Positions 34,735-46,700 of a stretch of 64,000 bases of DNA are shown piece by piece (position 1 is the stretch's first letter; each line of letters begins with the position of its first letter). Below the pieces are notes generated by a model. It had not been told where the DNA came from. It worked only from the letters and a program-made list of their open reading frames with translations, and searched no databases. The stretch is from Trichobilharzia szidati (taxonomy: Eukaryota; Platyhelminthes; Trematoda; Strigeidida; Schistosomatidae), in the NCBI GenBank assembly GCA_944472155.2, contig OX235275.1:29564865-29628864 (forward strand), in the 5' to 3' direction. Both the position numbers and the translations under genes were made by a program.

Positions 34735-35190
34735 TCAAGTGTTAGTTTGTAGGGGTTTGATTTGTTTGCAGTTTGATCAGAGAATGATATCAGTTGAAGA
34801 ACTACTGGAAACCACCAAGAAGTACTGGAGAAAGCTGTTTCACCTCCCCCCCACCTTAGAGCTCATCGGTATCTCACTACCGCTGCCTTCCAGTTATAAG
34901 GCAACCTCATGGACCATTCAGCCATTGGAACCTGACTCAATGGCCACTGCATGAACACTAACTTCTACCAATTCATGAATTTTAGTGTGACCACCAGATA
35001 ATGTATTTGTCCTCACTCCCAACCAGTGAGTGAGTGGACCTCATTGGCTACAGCTTCTCACTAGAACTTCAGGCAACTTCGTCGTATAGCCAGCCAGCCA
35101 GTCACTAGTGTGTATTAGATTCCAATGATTCTGTGGCTGATGTCAGCCAGTGATTAAACCTGAAATAAATCGAATCGTTACAAATGAACT
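34735..35190 (-). mobile_element. SINE-beta copy, minus, with extra tail
   Basis: Antisense order: GTTTGTAGGGGTTTGATTTG, tail, GTACTGGAGAAAGCTGTTTC, a C-rich replaced stem II, a head with GCCATTGGAACC, inner region, and an outward tail at 35120-35190. The ORF 34667-34954 is a translation of it. Confidence 0.6.
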
Positions 35191-36487
35191 CTTGAAAATT
35201 ATCAGTGAGTAGAAGGCTACTACATGAATATATAAGTTATATATATACGATAGCCATATGTTTGTGCTCCTTTAAGCGAAGATTGAATCTATAACACAAA
35301 ATACCTGAAAAGTGTCAGTATACATAGTGACTTTATATTAATCTGTTTTCGAGTGTGTTATTCTCCAGATTGTAAAAGAACTTCATAAAGAACTGCTTAT
35401 GCAAAACTGACTGTATTTCTAACACTTTGTGATCTTTTCCGATATTACTACCCTGATGATGACTAACAGCAGTATCCAAAATCGGTAACTGCACCCTAGT
35501 GAGTGATAGAGTTCCCGCACTGAGATTCAGACTAAGTGTCCATTAATTCAAAGACCAAAGTTTAATTTACCAGGCTAAAGAACCAAAAAGAAAACACATC
35601 CATTTAAGGAATCAGTATCTACCGAAATGTAGCCCAATGATCCAGTCCACATAGATCACCAGGAAATCACAAGTATGAATTATCAATTTATAACTTCTCC
35701 TCATAGAATTCTGTGAAATATGTGGCAAAGTGAAACTATAGCGGTTCAGGGAATAAGATTGCACCAGTGACCTTTAGGTGAACACTCATAAAAACAATGA
35801 GTGGTTTATTTACAAGAGAAATAAATACACAGAATCATGATAAGACGCATTAAACAGGATATTTTTTTCCTCTGACATGACTTAAAAATATCTCTCAGTT
35901 AGACTGAAGAGTAACAGACTCCAAGTTAAAGCAATTTCTATGCATGTATTCATTGTGGTCACTGAAGATTCATAATTTCTGTAATGCGTCTATCTCTCTT
36001 ATCCTCTTTTTCAGTCTTTCCGTAAAGCCTTTGATTGAATTAGTACGGGTTTCAGTGGAAGAGGTGGACAAAGTCGTTAGAATGACTGATTCGATAATGG
36101 ATGAAACACAAATCTGATAGCCGATTGTATCCCGCCCATTCGTCTGCATGCACGGTAGTGTCAGGAATGATTAATCTTTGTCTATTAGGCAGAAAAGTGT
36201 TGGTACTGCAACTGCGAATTACTTCCACAATTTATTTATGAATTTTCTTATCACAAATTATCAAAACTCAAACATTCATTTGCCCTACTGGGTGACCATG
36301 ATTATATTTCTTCTTTATCAGAACTATTTTATCGATGTGAACAATAACACCTACTCCTCCAAACATTTGCACTACTTTATTCATCTTCCAGGTTGTTATA
36401 TCTCTTGAATAGTGGTACCACTGCATAATAGGCACTAACGAATTCTCCATGTGTACAACTGTTGATCTCATCCCAGTCTTCGTTATC
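35191..36487. other. Mostly featureless; one candidate exon at 36015
   Basis: AT-rich sequence. The overlapping ORFs at 36178-36471 on both strands show no domain. Confidence 0.3.
36015..36117 (+). CDS. Weak candidate host exon with stop
   Basis: After an excellent acceptor (CTCTTATCCTCTTTTTCAG) one nucleotide plus 33 open codons read LSVKPLIELVRVSVEEVD and onward to a TGA at 36115. A weak internal donor (GAG|GTGGAC at 36064) would make a phase-0 end compatible with the exon at 49921. It could be chance. Confidence 0.25.
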
Positions 36488-36665
36488 CATTTATTATTAT
36501 TATTGTTTCCTTTAATTCCTAGAGGAACATAGGGCTTCAGCCGTGCGTCTCCATTGCTTTCGGTTTTCTGCTAGAGTCTTCACCTGGCTCCAAGTCTGCC
36601 CACACGTTTTCATCTCCTCTTCACATGACCTCCTCCAAGTCACCCTTGGACGACCAACTTGCCGT
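36488..36665 (-). mobile_element. RTE 3' end, severely truncated
   Basis: (TTATTA)n tail at 36491-36506, then the RTE 3' UTR and last codons (CCTAGAGGAACATAGGGC), as at 12.52 kb. Only about 170 bp survive. Confidence 0.8.
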
Positions 36666-37229
36666 TATCTAATAATGACAGATAAAAATTATATTTGTCA
36701 GAGGCAGTTTTGATTTACAGGAGAATGAAATGAGTGTGTAATATACCATTTCAAACACTAATCCGTTTCCTACACTGTCTACACCCAAATACTTGTTCAT
36801 CACTTGCTTCTTTCTGAACACCCCTGGTTATGCATAGAAGCACCACAAGAATATTTACGACTACATGGTAACAAACCATTATCTAAACAGTACTTAAAAA
36901 CTTGATCCGGGTGAAATCTGTACCGCGATTCATGAATTCAGCATTCCTAGTGGCGCTAAAATAATGGTAGGTCACGTTATCCAGCGATTAGTGTACGTTT
37001 AAGTTCATTGGTACGTCTACACACTTGGATCGCTATACTTTAACTTAGCCAAACGGAATAGAATACGAGATCATTGTCATATTGTTATTCTTCCCTTGAT
37101 CTGCTAGTGAAAAACAATGAAATAGCTATTTCAACCCCCCACCCCACCCTGTTCTTTGCAGGCATTTCTTTTGACTAGTTTCAGTCGTTACAGAAACTTC
37201 AAAATATGAGATGGGTAAGGATCATGTTT
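36666..37229. other. No feature recognised
   Basis: AT-rich; a C8 run near 37136. Confidence 0.3.
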
Positions 37230-37274
37230 TTGATATGGTTGTGTTCCCTGAGATGGATAGTTAATTTGTGAAGC

Positions 37275-37311
37275 TTTCATCGCCCTACTAGGTGACATCT
37301 TCAGCGCATAT
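37275..37311 (-). ncRNA. Hammerhead-like motif of PLE-2, intact core
   Basis: Core CTGAAGA fits the consensus because position 7 is free. Stem II GTCACCT/GGGCGAT pairs at 6 of 7 positions including wobbles. GAAA and AGCT follow. Stem I is weak here (ATGCG against TCACAAAT). Confidence 0.4.
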
Positions 37312-37458
37312 TTCAATTTGAAGTGAGCTTTCAGATTTCTCCACGAGTTTATTAATCATCTCTCCTGGTGGATGACCTTGGACGTGATTGGTTGTTTTTG
37401 TGTGTTTTCACACCTTCTAGGTTATTTGTATAGTAATTCATTGTTTCTTTGACTTGAA

Positions 37459-37592
37459 TTTTTTGTCAAAGTCGTGTGATCACAACTGATATGATTATGA
37501 ACAATAAATTTTGTTCGAAACGTGATCCAGTAAATAATACTGTTTCACTGTGTGATATACCTAATAAACAAACTAATATGGAATTGAATTTT
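37459..37592 (+). mobile_element. PLE-1 terminal fragment nested in PLE-2
   Basis: AAGTCGTGTGATCAC through CTAATATGG, as in the PLE-1 arms. TTGAATTTT occurs at both junctions, a possible 9-bp duplication. Confidence 0.7.
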
Positions 37593-38336
37593 GACCCTTT
37601 GTGTGTGAGGTTTCTTTCTTATCGGTTGATAAATTTTGTCTATCTCGATGTGTCTATTGATTGACGAATCACTGGAATATCAGGCAGCCTTCTAAAAATT
37701 CTCTAGCATTCTTGTTGTTTCCTCTGTCTAATATTTGAACGTTGTCACAGTCGAACTGATGTCCGTGGTTGTCTGTATGTAGTCATATGAGGAAGTGGAT
37801 ATCATGTCTTTTGACAGCTAGCTTATGTTCGTGGATACGAAGACGAAGGGGACGTCCACTTTGGCCAATGTAGTGTTTTTCGCAGTTGATACAATCTATT
37901 TTGTAGATGATGTTGGTTTTATCTTCCTTCGCTATTGAGTCTTTTGGTTGATATAGAATTGAGTGAAGTGACTTTGTTGGTTTGTGTACGACGTCAATTC
38001 CTAAAGGTTTGAAGTGTCTTGTAGTGATTTGGTAGTGATATGGTAAGGCGATTTTCTTTGTGCTTTCCTTGGGGGCTTTTGGTTTGATAGGTTGGCTTGG
38101 GGGTATATGTCTTTTGATGAAATTCCGTGGATATTCATTCTTTTGGAAGACGTCCATGAGATATTTTTCTTCAATCTTCCTTAAGGTGGGAGTGCTGCAA
38201 TGAGTTCTAGCTCTCTTGAATAGTGTTTGTATGCAATTCCTCTTGTGTGCTATTGGATTGTTGCTGTTGTAATTCAGGATCATGTTTTATAGCTGCTGCT
38301 ACTATCAATATACGAGGCACTAATTATTATTCTTAT

Positions 38337-38455
38337 TTGAAGAAAGCAAGAAAAGCAGCGGTTAGTGCAGAATAATATGGTACCGTCATTACTTATTTCG
38401 TTGACTTCTCATCACCTGCTGCTTACAGCCCAAATAAATTACTGAGTTGATGCAC
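38337..38455. repeat. R6 repeat, copy 2
   Basis: Partner of 32064-32180. Confidence 0.55.
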
Positions 38456-38719
38456 GGAACAATTTTAACAGTACTTGCAAATTCTACATAATTTCAGTTG
38501 ACTGGAGGTTCCAAAATTAACGAACAGTGCTCAGAAAATCATATATATATATAGTTTTTACTCAGGGAGTTCGAGTTTAAAGAAAATCAATGTATGCACA
38601 CAATGGTGAGGGAATTACGTAATAAAGACGAGAGACGAGTAAGATGATGAGTAACTAATAAATTGGGTAACAATGTACTGAGTTCAACTCAAATCACAGA
38701 AACAAAAGACAAGCAGAAT

Positions 38720-40370
38720 CACACTAGATCATAGTGGGTGGTGTGGAGTTAAAGCCGAAGATTGCGTCACCAACTGAAGCAGAGAACAAAGACATCCAGT
38801 GACCAGGGCAAGGAAAGACTGATAACCGTCTCTTTCTGCACACATCAATTGGGTTTAAGGCGTTTGATAGAGATGGCTTCGATAATTTATTATTCCTTTG
38901 AGTTCTGAGTGGAACATAGGGCGTCAAGTTTGAGCCGTGACGCTTCAGTAGTAGTGGTGGTTTTCTAAGGAGTGGGATCGCTAGCCTCACGCCCACCCTT
39001 CCCTCTTTATCGGACTTCGACCAGACTAGGGGAGGCAAATATGTGCGATGGCTGGGAATCGAATCCCGAACCACATGCATGGTCGTCTAGCACTCTACCG
39101 TTGAGCCACCGGCGTGCTTGCTTCGACAAACTTGAGGAGAGTTGCACTAATTTGTCTGTTGACTTCGCGATGTCTACCTGATGACCCTTATTTGTGAGAT
39201 GACTAGCGATGGCACCACTGTAAGCATCTGTTCTCTTGACGACACCGACTTTTTAGTGCATGTCCAGAGAATCCGAGGTTTGCCCTTCTTTCTGTTCTCC
39301 CAGTGTAATCACTCCGGCAGATAAAAGTAAATATGTATACACAAATGGAGTTAACATGAGAAGGGTCGATTTTGATTGCACCAAGAGGTATGCTGTCCGA
39401 CAGATGGGAACCAAATGAGCTGCACAATATGCTCTGTCTATTGACGTACTCAATCTTCTGTTGACCATTGCTCCAATATTTTCACCTTTAAAGTCGAATT
39501 GGATGAAGACAGGCTTTTTCCCACTGTGATTTGTTTGACATTTGAATAGTCGAATCTTCCTTACTTGTTAATGAATCTCTAAGGATAACTGCTGTTTTTC
39601 AACATCTTTTCTGGAATCTCGAATTCTTCTTCCAATTTCTCCGGAAAGCATATTCTCGTTGCTGTATAGCAGAGAGTCTTGACTAGTGCTCGTTTATAGC
39701 TATTTGGATAAAAACTATTAATGTGTAAGTATTGTCCATTCCATGTAGGCTTTCGGTAAACTGACTTCTGCTGACTACCATCTTCTTGGCGTTGCATAGC
39801 AATGTTAAGGAAATGGAACTTTCCATCGTTTTCATGTTACATAATAAATTCAATATTTGTATGTGCGTCATTGAATAATCTGAGTAAGTAGGAAGCATGA
39901 CTTCTATTGTTGCACACTACAAATAAATCATTGATATATCGACAATAGGAAGTTGTTTCATCGATCACATGCATCAACTTTGTTCTTTCTAGGTTGGACA
40001 TGAATATATCTGCTAGAAAACAGGGCTAAGTGAACTGCCCATAGTTACACCATCTATTTGGCAGTAAAGAGTATTGTCAAACTAGAATTGCACATCCATA
40101 GTACACATTAGCAATAGGCATTTGAATTCCGACCATGGAATTGGAAGAAGATCAGACTATTGACAAATGATCTCAATAATTTCATGGATTGGGATCACTG
40201 TGAAGAAAGAGGTTACATCAAATGATGCCATGAACTTACCTATTACGTTCATGTGGTTCAGACTTTCAACGAAATGCAATAAGTCTTCCATGGTGTGCAC
40301 GGCTAGCTGTCGAAAAATGGGTTCCAATTTCTTATTTCTGATTTTCACTGATTTTAACAGATAATCATGT
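38720..40370 (-). mobile_element. PLE-4 with RT and GIY-YIG remnants, split by SINE-delta
   Basis: From 40348 the minus strand gives RT motif A (MASFDVTSFFTVIP), DGVTMGSSLSPVF, and CRYINDLFVV, in which the catalytic YVDD-like motif has D changed to N. FLNIAMQRQEDG and SVYRKPTWNGQYLHINSF follow, then CRSDYTGRTERR (GIY-YIG), ASHLTNKGHQVD, and after the SINE a C-terminal KPN-CVQKE and LSLPW. Frameshifted and inactive. Confidence 0.75.
38885..39119 (-). mobile_element. SINE-delta, full length, with TSD
   Basis: Sense: A box GGTGGCTCAACGG, B box GGGATTCGATTCCC, inner block GAGGCTAGCGATCCC, 3' end CCTATGTTCCACTCAGAAC and a (AAT)n tail. The 9-bp flanks GCTTCGATA (38876-38884) and GCTTCGACA (39120-39128) differ by one base. 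It interrupts PLE-4. Confidence 0.85.
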
Positions 40371-41204
40371 AAAGTTTACTAGCAGATAAACAGACCCAAA
40401 GATTGTACTTTTAAAAATATGCCTTTTAAGAACAAAGAAATCATTTGAGGTCGTTGGTATACACAAAAAACAAAATGTAAAGTAGAATCTTGTCATAATG
40501 TGGTGATGTAAGATAGCCATCAGAATTGTAAATGACTTACAAAAGTTAACAACAAAATATTTTTATGACTCATTTTTTGTTGTGTTTTTTTATTTATTAT
40601 TTATTATTTTTTAACACTAGTTTATTTCCCTTAAGTGTCAGTAGATTTATTGAAACATAGATGACAGCTGTGGATATTTTTGTATGCCAGTGTGTGTGCT
40701 ATGACCTCAGAAAGTAACATCGGATATTTAAGTTCTTTTTTTTTATGTAAATAGGTTAGACTGTTGCCTCCTCCCCATCCCGCTGCCCATACTACTAGTA
40801 CTACTATTACTACCCTTGATGATGGGAGGAGATATGTACTTGACTAGTTTTTATACTTTACGAAGTGACAGATACATTTGTTCGTTGAGAAGATGGAAAC
40901 TTGAAGCAAGCATTTCGATTGTTTGTTATTGTCTTATTTGTAGCGGGAAAGATTTGATTACTGAACAAAGAATTGTTCTTTTCGATAATTCCTTCATGGA
41001 TGAATAATATTCTGAAGGGTGAAGGGAGAAAGATTGGGGTAGAAAGTTATGTGCATTTTATATGTGTGTGTGTGTGCTAGTGGGTAAATTACTGACCAAG
41101 TTTAAGTAAGAAAGCAAAGAAGGTTAGTTTATGCAAGTTTAACAATAAGGAGTAAGAGAGTTTGTGTTTACAAGATAGACGGCGATTTCATAAGAACCGG
41201 CGTA
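40371..41204. other. No gene; weak terminal-exon-like frame
   Basis: At 40944, TTATTTGTAG is followed by one base and GKDLITEQRIVLFDNSFMDE with a stop at 41005. No partner exon is evident. (GT)n near 41064. Confidence 0.25.
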
Positions 41205-41566
41205 ATACAGGGTTCTAATGGGAAGTCGTGACCAGTAAGGTGCAGTAGGTCGGGTATGAGGACAAATACTCGCCGAAGACATTGGCCAGCAGTTGCGCTA
41301 TGTCGTGAATTGGCAGAAGTTAGAATTCATGGACCGTTGGATCGGGTCCCAGTAGCTTAATGGTCGACGAGCTAGCTAGCTTTGTAACCAAAAGTTCCTG
41401 GGTTCGAACCCTGGTGGGTGCGTGCTGGTGAAGATTCTAGAAACTAGGATGAAACAGATGTCCAGTACTCCGGTGTTGGTTTTGCAATGTTTCTCTAACC
41501 AATATCAGCTCATGATTAAATCTTGTAACCAATCAATCAAATCCCTACAAACCAATACTTGAACAG
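41205..41566 (+). mobile_element. SINE-beta copy, plus, with inner region
   Basis: Inner region, GGTCCCAGTAGCTTAATGG, CTGGGTTCGAACCCTGG, GTGCTGGTGAAGATTCT, GATGAAACAG, TGTCCAGTAC. The tail ends AATCCCTACAAACCAATAC. Confidence 0.75.
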
Positions 41567-42029
41567 TATACATGAATTTGTAAATTACACAGCAGGTCAG
41601 GGTAGCAATATTGGCTGGCTGGACCTGTTTATTTCGTATACGGAGGACTAGTCGTTTTAGGAGAATTGCAACAGCCCCTGCTGTCTGGAGCATTTGGCAG
41701 CTGGATACTTTTCGGTAGCTTGTTTGATATCCGATAGATGATGGAGAAAGACTCTTCAATGTTATCCCTATGATCGGTTTAGACCAGGCCACACTGGTAA
41801 GTGTTCCCCCGCACGGAAAATCAGCTTCCTAGAGCAACAGTCAATATAACTCGCTACACGAGAACAGCTGAATTGATAGATACAAGAAGAGGGAGCTAGT
41901 CTAGGCAGTTTATCTTTCAGTTGAGGATTCACATACGGTAGAGTAGGAAATATGAATTGTAGTTTGCTAGAATTAAAAGTTCCTTGAATAGATTTCCCTA
42001 ACTTTAGAACAAGACATATAAGCGAACAG

Positions 42030-42122
42030 TATTGCAGTTTTCAATTAGATCTTCAGTCCTTACTCTAATTTACATAGATTTATCTATAACAATTTTAACC
42101 GCTGACGGTGATTTTGTGGATC

Positions 42123-42160
<38 letters not shown>

Positions 42161-43370
42161 GTTCAGTGTTCTGAACATCAGTAATAACGATGATTATAAT
42201 GATAATAAGGTTTATGCAAGTGGCGATAAGAAAAGCGAAGGTAGTAGTATGTTTATACGTATACAGTTCAACAAATAAATTAGGTCAAATCTCAAAAGTT
42301 ACGCAATACTAAATATGAAGTGGAGAGATAATCAGAGTTTAAATAAAAAATATCATTACAACACGAAGAAAATGGAAAATAAGAAAGGGTAGGAGGGTTT
42401 CGATTAGAATTCACCTAGGCCAAGGGAGAGACAAAGGTAGAGTAAACGTCTTTTGTATGCAAAGACTAGAATTGGTCTCTCGAATTAATTCCCATGGCTT
42501 CGACTATGTGTAAAAGGCGCGTTCGAATTCCGTTCGAAAGGCTCGATGGAATGTGACAGATAACTTTGAAGGCACTATTTCTGTCCACTTGGTGACCGCT
42601 ATCAATCAAACGAGCCAAAATAAAACTTCTTATAGATTTTACTTGACCTTTTCCGAACCATGAAGGAAGGGAGATGCTCATAAATGCGTTTGTTAAGCTG
42701 TATAGTTGCTCTTCCTACTCTCTTCACAGGAGCAACTAAATTTGTAGATACACATAGAAGTGGCGCAGCTAGGTAACTTGTCTTTCGCTTGAGCAATCAT
42801 AATTGGTCGGCTAGAAAGTGACAAATTTATTGTTAATTATTTCACTAGGTACGTTGCCTTTAAACTACAATCGTATACATATAAGGGCTTCTTATTTACA
42901 GACAGAGTATAGTTCTTTTGTACTTTCTTGGTCATTTGTTTTCCGGTGAACTCTTCTGGATAGCTATTTTCTATTAGGGTGTCATATACAGTTCTAAGTT
43001 CATCTTCAATTACGTCTTCTGAACACATAGCACTGACTTTGTAGCTAAGAGTCACTATTATATTTGTTTTGTATTGGACAGGAACAAAGCTATTAAAATG
43101 TGTATATTGTCCTGTGCATTTACTTTTCCTATACAAGTTTCTCCTCAATACTACCATCAGGTTGCCTTGTGAGAAGGACATCTAAGAAGGCAAATCTTCT
43201 CTGGAATTCTTTTTCACGTGTGCACTTGATGGCTGAATGTTCTTCATTGAACTGAGCTATTATTGCCCCAAAGTCCCCAAAGTCTGAACGTTTCATCCGT
43301 TGAGATTTTTCTGATAATATCATTGGAAGGATCATTTTCCGATTTAGTTAGCTCAATAATCAGACTTTAA
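42030..43370 (-). mobile_element. PLE-3 fragment: RT tail, nuclease, 3' UTR
   Basis: ORFs 43335-43129 and 43181-42837 give RFAFLDVLLTRQPDGS, KCTGQYTHFNSFVP and LIENSYPEEFTGKQ. The GIY-YIG core is mostly lost. ORF 42681-42466 gives LPSWFGKGQVKSIRSFIL, AFKVICHIPSSLSNG and RLLHIVEAMGI. The 3' UTR contains (ATA)n at 42125-42159 and a hammerhead remnant at about 42015-42060, with a 2-nt core deletion relative to 56.5 kb. Confidence 0.75.
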
Positions 43371-43599
43371 ACTTAGTGTGCTATAGCTATAAATGTTCAG
43401 TAGACGTAAGTGAGCCTCTGTCTGTTTTCAACATAGAATTTTGCACCGATGTGCAAAAGTTCAAGTCTCCATACTTCATCCAGCACACAAAGTAAGAGAA
43501 GAAAGTAGAAGAAATGCAAAATAGAGACAGTAAACAGGGATATAAGACAAAAGGAACAATACAGTTTCATTGGGTGTTATAAGTCACAAGGAGTGGATG

Positions 43600-44110
43600 C
43601 ATCTGCACCATTGAGAACGATTTTGAGCCATATCACCAATTGTCTTCAGCCATTGGTTTTTACCGTCCCCAGGACCCCAACCAAGAAGTCTAAACCTTCC
43701 TATATGGCTTAAACTAACTGTTGTGGATTTCATTGACTGGTGCCATGTTTTGGTTTGACCAGCATGTGCTAGCTCTTTTCCAGCCTGACCCTATATCAGC
43801 TAACATTGCCCGTCGAGGAAGGTGATGACTAGGCATACGTAACACATGTCCTAACCCTTTCAGTCTATGTAGCTTCACAGCCTCGTCGATTGTTTTCTCA
43901 TCCTTACCTAGCACTCGATGCCTACCATACCACCTCACACGGGAGACAGAACGCAGGCACCTATGATCACAGGCAGTTACCCAGCCTTTTCATGTCCTCC
44001 ACTCTCACTGGCCAGGTCTTACAGGCATAAAGGAGGACAGAGAGGAATGCTGAGGAGTACACGTCCTTTGATCACCAGCCAGCCGGATATCACGTCTACG
44101 CCAGAGATGC
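43600..44110 (-). mobile_element. LINE 3' coding fragment (same family as 165-480)
   Basis: Minus frames: YSSAFLSVLLYACKTWPVR, then the ORF 43938-43714 with RWYGRHRVLGKDEKTIDEAV and HRLKGLGHVLRMPSHHLPRR. The LLYxCETW and LGHVLRM blocks are typical of LINE RT C-termini. Truncated at both ends. Confidence 0.7.
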
Positions 44111-45011
44111 AAAAAAGTAAGTGAATAAGAACTTAAGATTGTAGATAATACATTAATTGAGAAAATGGCTATCTTAAATAGTTAATCATCGAAGACATGT
44201 CAGAGAAAGCCAAAAACAACTCTCCCGTATCTGTAATCAAGAAGCCTGTATATATAGGACTGCAACTGAAAGGTGTCTTGTCAAGTGAAATAGTAACTAA
44301 GAAAAAAACGATTCAAAGGACTTTTACTCCTTCTAGGCTATAGTTCGTATTTTCAACACACCAGATTTTGTGTGATACCTCAACTGAGAGATCAAGTAAC
44401 AAGACCAGTCACCTTTTTTGTATCTATCGATTCAGCTGCTCCTGTGGAACCGGTTGCTAAAGTAAACTTGCTTTTTCGTTCTAGGGAATAGCTACTTCTG
44501 TGGATAAATAAAGGTGTTTTAAAAATCATGGACAAATGAATGTTAGACCGCCTGGTCAAAACAGACCATAAAGCTAACAGTGAAGAATCTGTTTTTCTAT
44601 CACCTATTGGGTATCAAATAAACTGCTGAGAACCACTAGGTAACGAATACTCCAAACGGTGGAGGGTACTGCAATTCAGGTCCAACGACTATTGCTACTC
44701 TGGCCTGCTTAGAAATCTGTTAATACATAAACGCTATGTTACGTCATACCTTTTAGGTATGACCTTCCATCCTGTATGTTTAAATCTCCTCACCCTTTAT
44801 TATTACACTTGTATAAAGAAAGCTTTTGTTCCCAATTTTTATACTAAGTAATTCCTAGGCGGTTATATGGCATATTCCTGTTTTGAAATGACACCATCGA
44901 TTATAGGTACATCAGAAAAAAATTTTAATGCATAAATCCACTTAAAAAACATGGATAAAATATAACCACTTGTCACGAAATCACCATAGCAACAAACTAT
45001 GATGCTACAAT
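44111..45011. other. R5 copy 2, otherwise no gene
   Basis: 44440-44715 matches R5 at 30636-30905. The rest is AT-rich with no recognised element. Confidence 0.4.
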
Positions 45012-45329
45012 TGTAGTGAGAGCTGCCTGCTCGCCAAAATTGGTAGACAGCGATTTACGTCAATGTTTACTTCCCAAATCTTGGTCATGAGAAAACAATA
45101 AGAACAAAGACTTTGCGGGGGCGGATACGATTCGCAGATATATGGTCTAACCCTCAAGGAAACGGTCACAAAGAGATGACAGATTAACTTTCAGCGAGAA
45201 AACAACCAATCAGAAGACACTGTTTCTCTGTTAATAATTACGAATAATAATGTACATAAAAATCCATAAATATCTCTTGATTTTCTCAATAAACGATCTG
45301 TTGCCTGGCCATTGTCTTCTGACGTTACA
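45012..45329 (+). mobile_element. Solo LTR-A
   Basis: TGT...ACA ends, ATAAATATC box, AATAAACG. The perfect 4-bp TSD CAAT lies at 45008-45011 and 45330-45333. Confidence 0.75.
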
Positions 45330-45554
45330 CAATTAGTGGGGAAATGCAGTAAAGCCACTTGTCGTATATTTTTGAAATCTGATGCTTAATTTAATGTTAC
45401 ATTTCTGCATATTACCACATACTCACGTTATGAACTACAATGCATAAACAGTCTATTCGCGTGTATCTTTCAAAATTTTGATGTTACTCACTAGGCCTTA
45501 TCTAATAAAAAGGTTGTTAGTAACTGTAATTCCTCAATTGACTAAATATACTTG

Positions 45555-45757
45555 TTTGGAAGTCCTGGACAGCTGTTTTGTCCTAGTTTAGGACTCATCA
45601 TTAGCATGCATCTACAAGGGTTCAAATTGATAACCTTTAGGTTACAAGTCAAGCTCGAAAACCACTTAGCAACTGGGATTCAACTCAATAAGCAGCCCAT
45701 GAATTCTAATTTCTTCCGATTCATGGTTTCAGTGCGACCACCAGCCAATAACAGATA
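45555..45757 (-). mobile_element. SINE-beta copy, minus
   Basis: Antisense: GGACAGCTGTTTTGTCCTAG, GACTCATCATTAGCATGC, GGGTTCAAATTGAT, TTAGCAACTGGGATTC. The 68-codon ORF here is incidental. Confidence 0.65.
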
Positions 45758-46002
45758 GTTTCTCTCTGTGTGTGTGTGTGTCTCTCTACAGTACATGGAT
45801 GTCTGAAAATGATTACATCTGATGTAAAAGTTTATATGCCGATATCCCTATTTATATAGCACTACAGGCAGTTAGGAATGAACTGTACTCAAGTGAACTC
45901 AAAACCTACGACAAAATTGGTGGCTGATGAAATAATACTACGTGTATGTTGGTGTCTAATCTCCTCAAATTTCAAAATAAAGCACACACCAAGAAAATTG
46001 TG

Positions 46003-46228
46003 GCTATGGCACAGCAGTAGAATGCTCACCAATGACGGAGATGGTTCAGTATTTGATTCCCGTCCAACGTATTCCTTTACCTCGCTAAGCCAGTAATAAG
46101 ACTGTTAAAGAAGGAAGGTTGAGCATGAGGCTAGCTACTCCATCTCATAAAAATAAATACCACTACTACTGAAACTTTAAAGCTCTAGTTTGAAACCCTA
46201 CGTTCCATTGGGAACATAAAGGAATAAA
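46003..46228 (+). mobile_element. SINE-delta copy, plus
   Basis: A box region TATGGCACAGCAGTAG, B box TTTGATTCCCG, inner block GAGGCTAGCTACTCCATCTC, 3' end CCTACGTTCCATTGGGAAC followed by AAAGGAATAAAG. The 3' end matches the RTE 3' end. Confidence 0.7.
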
Positions 46229-46379
46229 GAAAAGTGTCTCAATGGGTTCACGAAAATCCCAAAGAGTTGGAGATATATTTATGGATATATAGGAACGTAC
46301 AACTTTTAGAATATTCAATCCTTCTCCTAGATTATGGTTAAGATACATACGTCCAAACCTCCATTTTTTCCATGGCTTG

Positions 46380-46700
46380 GGACAAGCTAGATAACTATGG
46401 GAACAAACTATTCAGGAATCTATCGTTCAAGAAATATGTAGGAGAAAGTGGAGAGGGATTGGGCATAGGCTGAGGAGACCACCGAATGACATCTCGCGCC
46501 ATTGCTCGAGTGGAATCCAAACGGAAAGCGACGAGTGGGTCGACATAGGGTGAAATGGAGGAGATCGTGGGGGGAGGAGGAGATAAGAGATTATGTGGAA
46601 ACATGGACCCGGCTGAAGAGGACAGCAGAGAGCAGAACAAAGTGGAGATGTATTGTTGCAGCCCTATGTTCTACTTGGAACCCAAGAGAACAATAATAAT
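46380..46700 (+). mobile_element. RTE 3' fragment
   Basis: Frames give LWEQTIQESIVQEICRRKWR, then ARVESKRKATSGST-like and ACSPMFYLEPKRTI-like ends. 3' end CCTATGTTCTACTTGGAACC and (AATAAT) tail. A PLE-1 fragment starts right after. Confidence 0.75.

Larger units (their letters stand above)
37230..38290 (-). mobile_element. PLE-2 fragment with a PLE-1 piece inserted
   Basis: ORF 38283-37783 covers the linker (YNSNNPIAHKRNC, LMDVFQKNEYPRNFIKRH), KPTKSLHSILYQPKD, and the GIY-YIG part IIYKIDCINCEKHYIGQSGR with RIHEHKLAVKRHD. The 3' region reaches 37230 and includes a hammerhead-like motif with core CTGAAGA (37275-37311). A 134-bp PLE-1 end (37459-37592) interrupts it. Confidence 0.8.
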
